Shown: one piece after another, positions 7,014 through 9,295 of the stretch
How the letters are laid out: each line of letters begins with the position of its first letter
Numbering within the stretch: position 1 is the first letter of the stretch
Assembly: GCA_035302865.1 (NCBI GenBank)
Contig: DATGSF010000199.1
Location: 1 to 9,295 of the forward strand
Source: DATGSF01 sp035302865
GTDB lineage: Bacteria > Bacteroidota > Bacteroidia > Chitinophagales > Chitinophagaceae
Reading direction: 5' to 3'
Length of the DNA: 9,295 bases
Notes under the pieces: generated by a model
Database searches by the model: none
Seen by the model: the letters and a program-made list of their open reading frames with translations, nothing else
What the model was told of the DNA's origin: nothing
Position numbers and translations under genes: made by a program

Positions 7014-9260
7014 ATGATTAAGTTAAATAAGATATTTAAAACAGCCTTATTGTCATTTTTAATTATATCTTCTGGTACTTCTTTAGTATGGGCGCAGTCA
7101 GAAAAAGAAGTCAAAATCAAAGGTATAATTAAAGATAAAAATGAAGATATTATTCCTTATGCTCAAATTTTCACTTCAAAGGATAAGTATTTAGGGCATT
7201 CAGAAGATGATGGAACCTTTGAATTTACAATTGATAAAGAAGAGCAGTTCATTATTAGATTAACAGGTTTCCAAGCGGATACTATTGCTGCCAACACATG
7301 GAAAAATGGAGATATTATATATCTTCAATCTGGTCAAGTCTTAGATGAAGTTCAAATTATTGGAAAAGAAAGAGGTAGTGAATTTGATCAAATGTCTATG
7401 GTGCAGAGAACGCAAATTTCTTCCAAAGAACTTTTAAAAGCAGCATGCTGTGATTTAAGTGAAAGTTTCGAAACAACGCCATCTGTCGATGTTGGATTTT
7501 CTGATGGAGTAAGCGGTTACAAGACTATACAGTTACTTGGACTATCTGGGCCTAGTACTTTATATACAAGAGAGAGCATTGCAGATTTAAGAGGATTGGG
7601 GTCTACTATTGGATTAACATTTACTCCTGGTGCTTGGGTAGAATCAATGCAATTATCTAAAGGTGCGGGAAGTGTAAAAAACGGTTTTGAAGGAATTGCA
7701 GGACAAATTAATGTAGAACTTCCTAAGCCATTTATTTCTGAGGAGCCTAGAATATTTCTAAATGCTTATCAAAACACACATGGTCGTTCAGAATTAAACG
7801 CTATTTGGAATAAAGAAGTAAGTCCTTCTTTAAGCACCAATATTTTAGCACATTATAGCAATACTTGGCTAGAAACTGATGCTAACAATGATGGTTTTAG
7901 AGATAACCCTTTAGGACAAAAAGCAATTCTAGCAAATCGCTGGTTGTATTTTGGTAAATCTGGATGGGAGTTTCAAGCAGGAGCGAAAGGAGTTTACATG
8001 GACCTAGAAGGTGGAAGCATGCAAAAAAACGAAGCCAAACCAGAAATTTGGCGTTATGGAAATGACATTAAAAGGTTAGAAACTTGGGCGAAAATCGGTA
8101 AGATTTATGAAGAAACTCCATGGAAATCTATGGGTTTACAGCTTTCTTATACCTTACATGATCAAGAAAGTCAATGGCATAATAATATATACAAAGGTTT
8201 ACAAAATTCTTTTGCTGCAAATTATTTGTATTCTAGTATTATTTCAAATACTATGCATAAAATTACTGTTGGCACACAATTCATAAGTGATAATTATAAG
8301 GAAACATGGCAAAATAATGCATTCCCTGAAATTCATCATATGTATTTAGGTGCCTATGGTGAATATAATTATAATCCTACTGAGAAATTTAATTTACAAT
8401 TAGGTCTTCGCAGTGATTATGATTTTTGGAGAGAAAACATTTTTATAACTCCTCGAATTCATATTCGTACAGAATTATGGAAAGATGGTATAGCAAGAAT
8501 CTCAGCAGGAAGAGCAAGAAGAAATATTCATCCTTTTGCAGAGTTTGCTCCATTCTTAGCCTCAAATAGAAGTATCCTAATGCATAATTCAGAGTTAACC
8601 AATGATTTACCTATTGAAGATGCTTGGAATGGTGGTTTAAGCTTAACGCAAAGTTTCACTTTAGCACAAAGAGAGGGTCAAATAGCAATTGATGCATATT
8701 ACACGCATTATAATCGTCAAATAATTGCTGATTTTCAAAACCCAGGAGTATTAGAAATTTATGAAACTGATCCAGGTAGTCAAGTTTGGAGTAGTCAAAT
8801 TGAAGCAAGTTATGAACCTATTAATCGTTTAGAACTACGAGCTTCTTATCGTTACCAACATATAAATATACCTTATAAAAATGGAAAACAATTAGCATTT
8901 TTACATGCCCCTCATAAGGTGTTTTTTAATGCAGGATATTCCACAAGGAATGCTTGGAGTTTTGATGCAACATTGCATTTTTTAGGAAAACAAAAAGTTC
9001 CTTATCATCCAGGATTACCTTCTGATATTTTAGCTAATAAAGAAGCTCCAGAACAGCTTTTTATAAATGCGCAAATATCTAAATCATGGAAAAATAATAA
9101 ATATGATTGGTATATTGGTGTAGAAAATATTACAAATCAAATGCAAAAAAGTGTAATTTTAAATAATCAAAACCTAAATGATCCTTTATTAGATGCAAGT
9201 TTAATCTATGGATCTCCAATGGGTAGATTAATTTATACTGGATTTAGAATCCGCATTTAA
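7014..9260 (+). CDS. TonB-dependent receptor, probably metal-related
   Basis: This 748-residue outer-membrane receptor has a signal peptide (1-27, cleavage after VWA before Gln28) and a CarboxypepD_reg-like domain (about 33-115: KIKGIIKDKNEDIIPYAQIF, then SEDDGTFEFTI). The plug (about 120-235) includes LLGLSGPSTLYTRESIADLR, then GLGSTIGLTFTPGAWVESMQ and LSKGAGSVKNGFEGIAGQIN. A large C-terminal barrel ends MGRLIYTGFRIRI. A vicinal Cys pair in LLKAACCDLSESFETTPSVD (C145-C146) lies at the start of the plug, an unusual place for cysteines in these receptors. TonB-dependent receptors take up a ligand across the outer membrane using inner-membrane energy from TonB-ExbB-ExbD. Placement one base after an HMA-domain gene suggests a metal or metal complex, most likely copper; siderophore-type uptake is an alternative. 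There is no SusD partner. The gene ends within the window; the last 35 bases hold nothing recognisable. Confidence 0.92.
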   Translation: MIKLNKIFKTALLSFLIISSGTSLVWAQSEKEVKIKGIIKDKNEDIIPYAQIFTSKDKYLGHSEDDGTFEFTIDKEEQFIIRLTGFQADTIAANTWKNGDIIYLQSGQVLDEVQIIGKERGSEFDQMSMVQRTQISSKELLKAACCDLSESFETTPSVDVGFSDGVSGYKTIQLLGLSGPSTLYTRESIADLRGLGSTIGLTFTPGAWVESMQLSKGAGSVKNGFEGIAGQINVELPKPFISEEPRIFLNAYQNTHGRSELNAIWNKEVSPSLSTNILAHYSNTWLETDANNDGFRDNPLGQKAILANRWLYFGKSGWEFQAGAKGVYMDLEGGSMQKNEAKPEIWRYGNDIKRLETWAKIGKIYEETPWKSMGLQLSYTLHDQESQWHNNIYKGLQNSFAANYLYSSIISNTMHKITVGTQFISDNYKETWQNNAFPEIHHMYLGAYGEYNYNPTEKFNLQLGLRSDYDFWRENIFITPRIHIRTELWKDGIARISAGRARRNIHPFAEFAPFLASNRSILMHNSELTNDLPIEDAWNGGLSLTQSFTLAQREGQIAIDAYYTHYNRQIIADFQNPGVLEIYETDPGSQVWSSQIEASYEPINRLELRASYRYQHINIPYKNGKQLAFLHAPHKVFFNAGYSTRNAWSFDATLHFLGKQKVPYHPGLPSDILANKEAPEQLFINAQISKSWKNNKYDWYIGVENITNQMQKSVILNNQNLNDPLLDASLIYGSPMGRLIYTGFRIRI

Positions 9261-9295
9261 TTTGTTTTTATCAGTGAAATAAATTCAATTAAAGT

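Noticed and set aside
9261..9295. Terminator or next gene start after the TonB receptor
   Set aside because: The 35 remaining bases show no hairpin and no start with a supported reading frame.

Overview
The window looks like chromosomal DNA from a low-GC member of the Bacteroidota. The signs are: strongly AT-rich coding and intergenic sequence; no clear Shine-Dalgarno motifs but A-rich leaders before starts; -7 elements of the TAnnTTTG type; and several exported proteins typical of the phylum (TonB-dependent receptors with an N-terminal carboxypeptidase-D-like regulatory domain, signal peptides ending in Ala-Gln, small outer-membrane barrels ending in aromatic residues). Genus and class cannot be fixed from this sequence. 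No rRNA, tRNA, CRISPR array, transposase or attachment site was seen.

Layout. 1-576 (+) is the C-terminal four fifths of a YebC/TACO1-family gene, followed by a clear intrinsic terminator (601-630). 708-1025 (+) appears to be a decayed gene: one reading frame interrupted by a TGA at 846-848, with a 3' end that reads like the last strand of an outer-membrane barrel. An intact small outer-membrane barrel gene follows (1037-1705, +). A strong bidirectional hairpin (1710-1746) separates it from a convergent gene for a 924-residue TonB-receptor-like outer-membrane protein (1815-4589, -). A 158-bp divergent intergenic region with candidate -7 elements on both strands leads to a MATE-family efflux transporter (4748-6076, +).

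The most coherent unit is the three-gene cluster at 6143-9260 (+), preceded by a perfect -7 match (6115-6122). It encodes a small Cys- and Met-rich exported or membrane-anchored protein resembling the Bacteroidota HYC_CC_PP family, a secreted heavy-metal-associated (HMA) domain protein with a CxxC site and a C-terminal Cys-Cys pair, and a TonB-dependent receptor with a vicinal Cys pair next to its plug domain. The last two genes are separated by one base. I infer a metal-handling module of the cell envelope, most likely for copper, in which the receptor acts at the outer membrane and the two small thiol-rich proteins act in the periplasm. Metal identity and direction of transport are not shown by the sequence.

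Nothing here is a clear-cut new system. The best leads are the vicinal-cysteine theme shared by all three genes of that cluster and the broken barrel gene beside an intact one.
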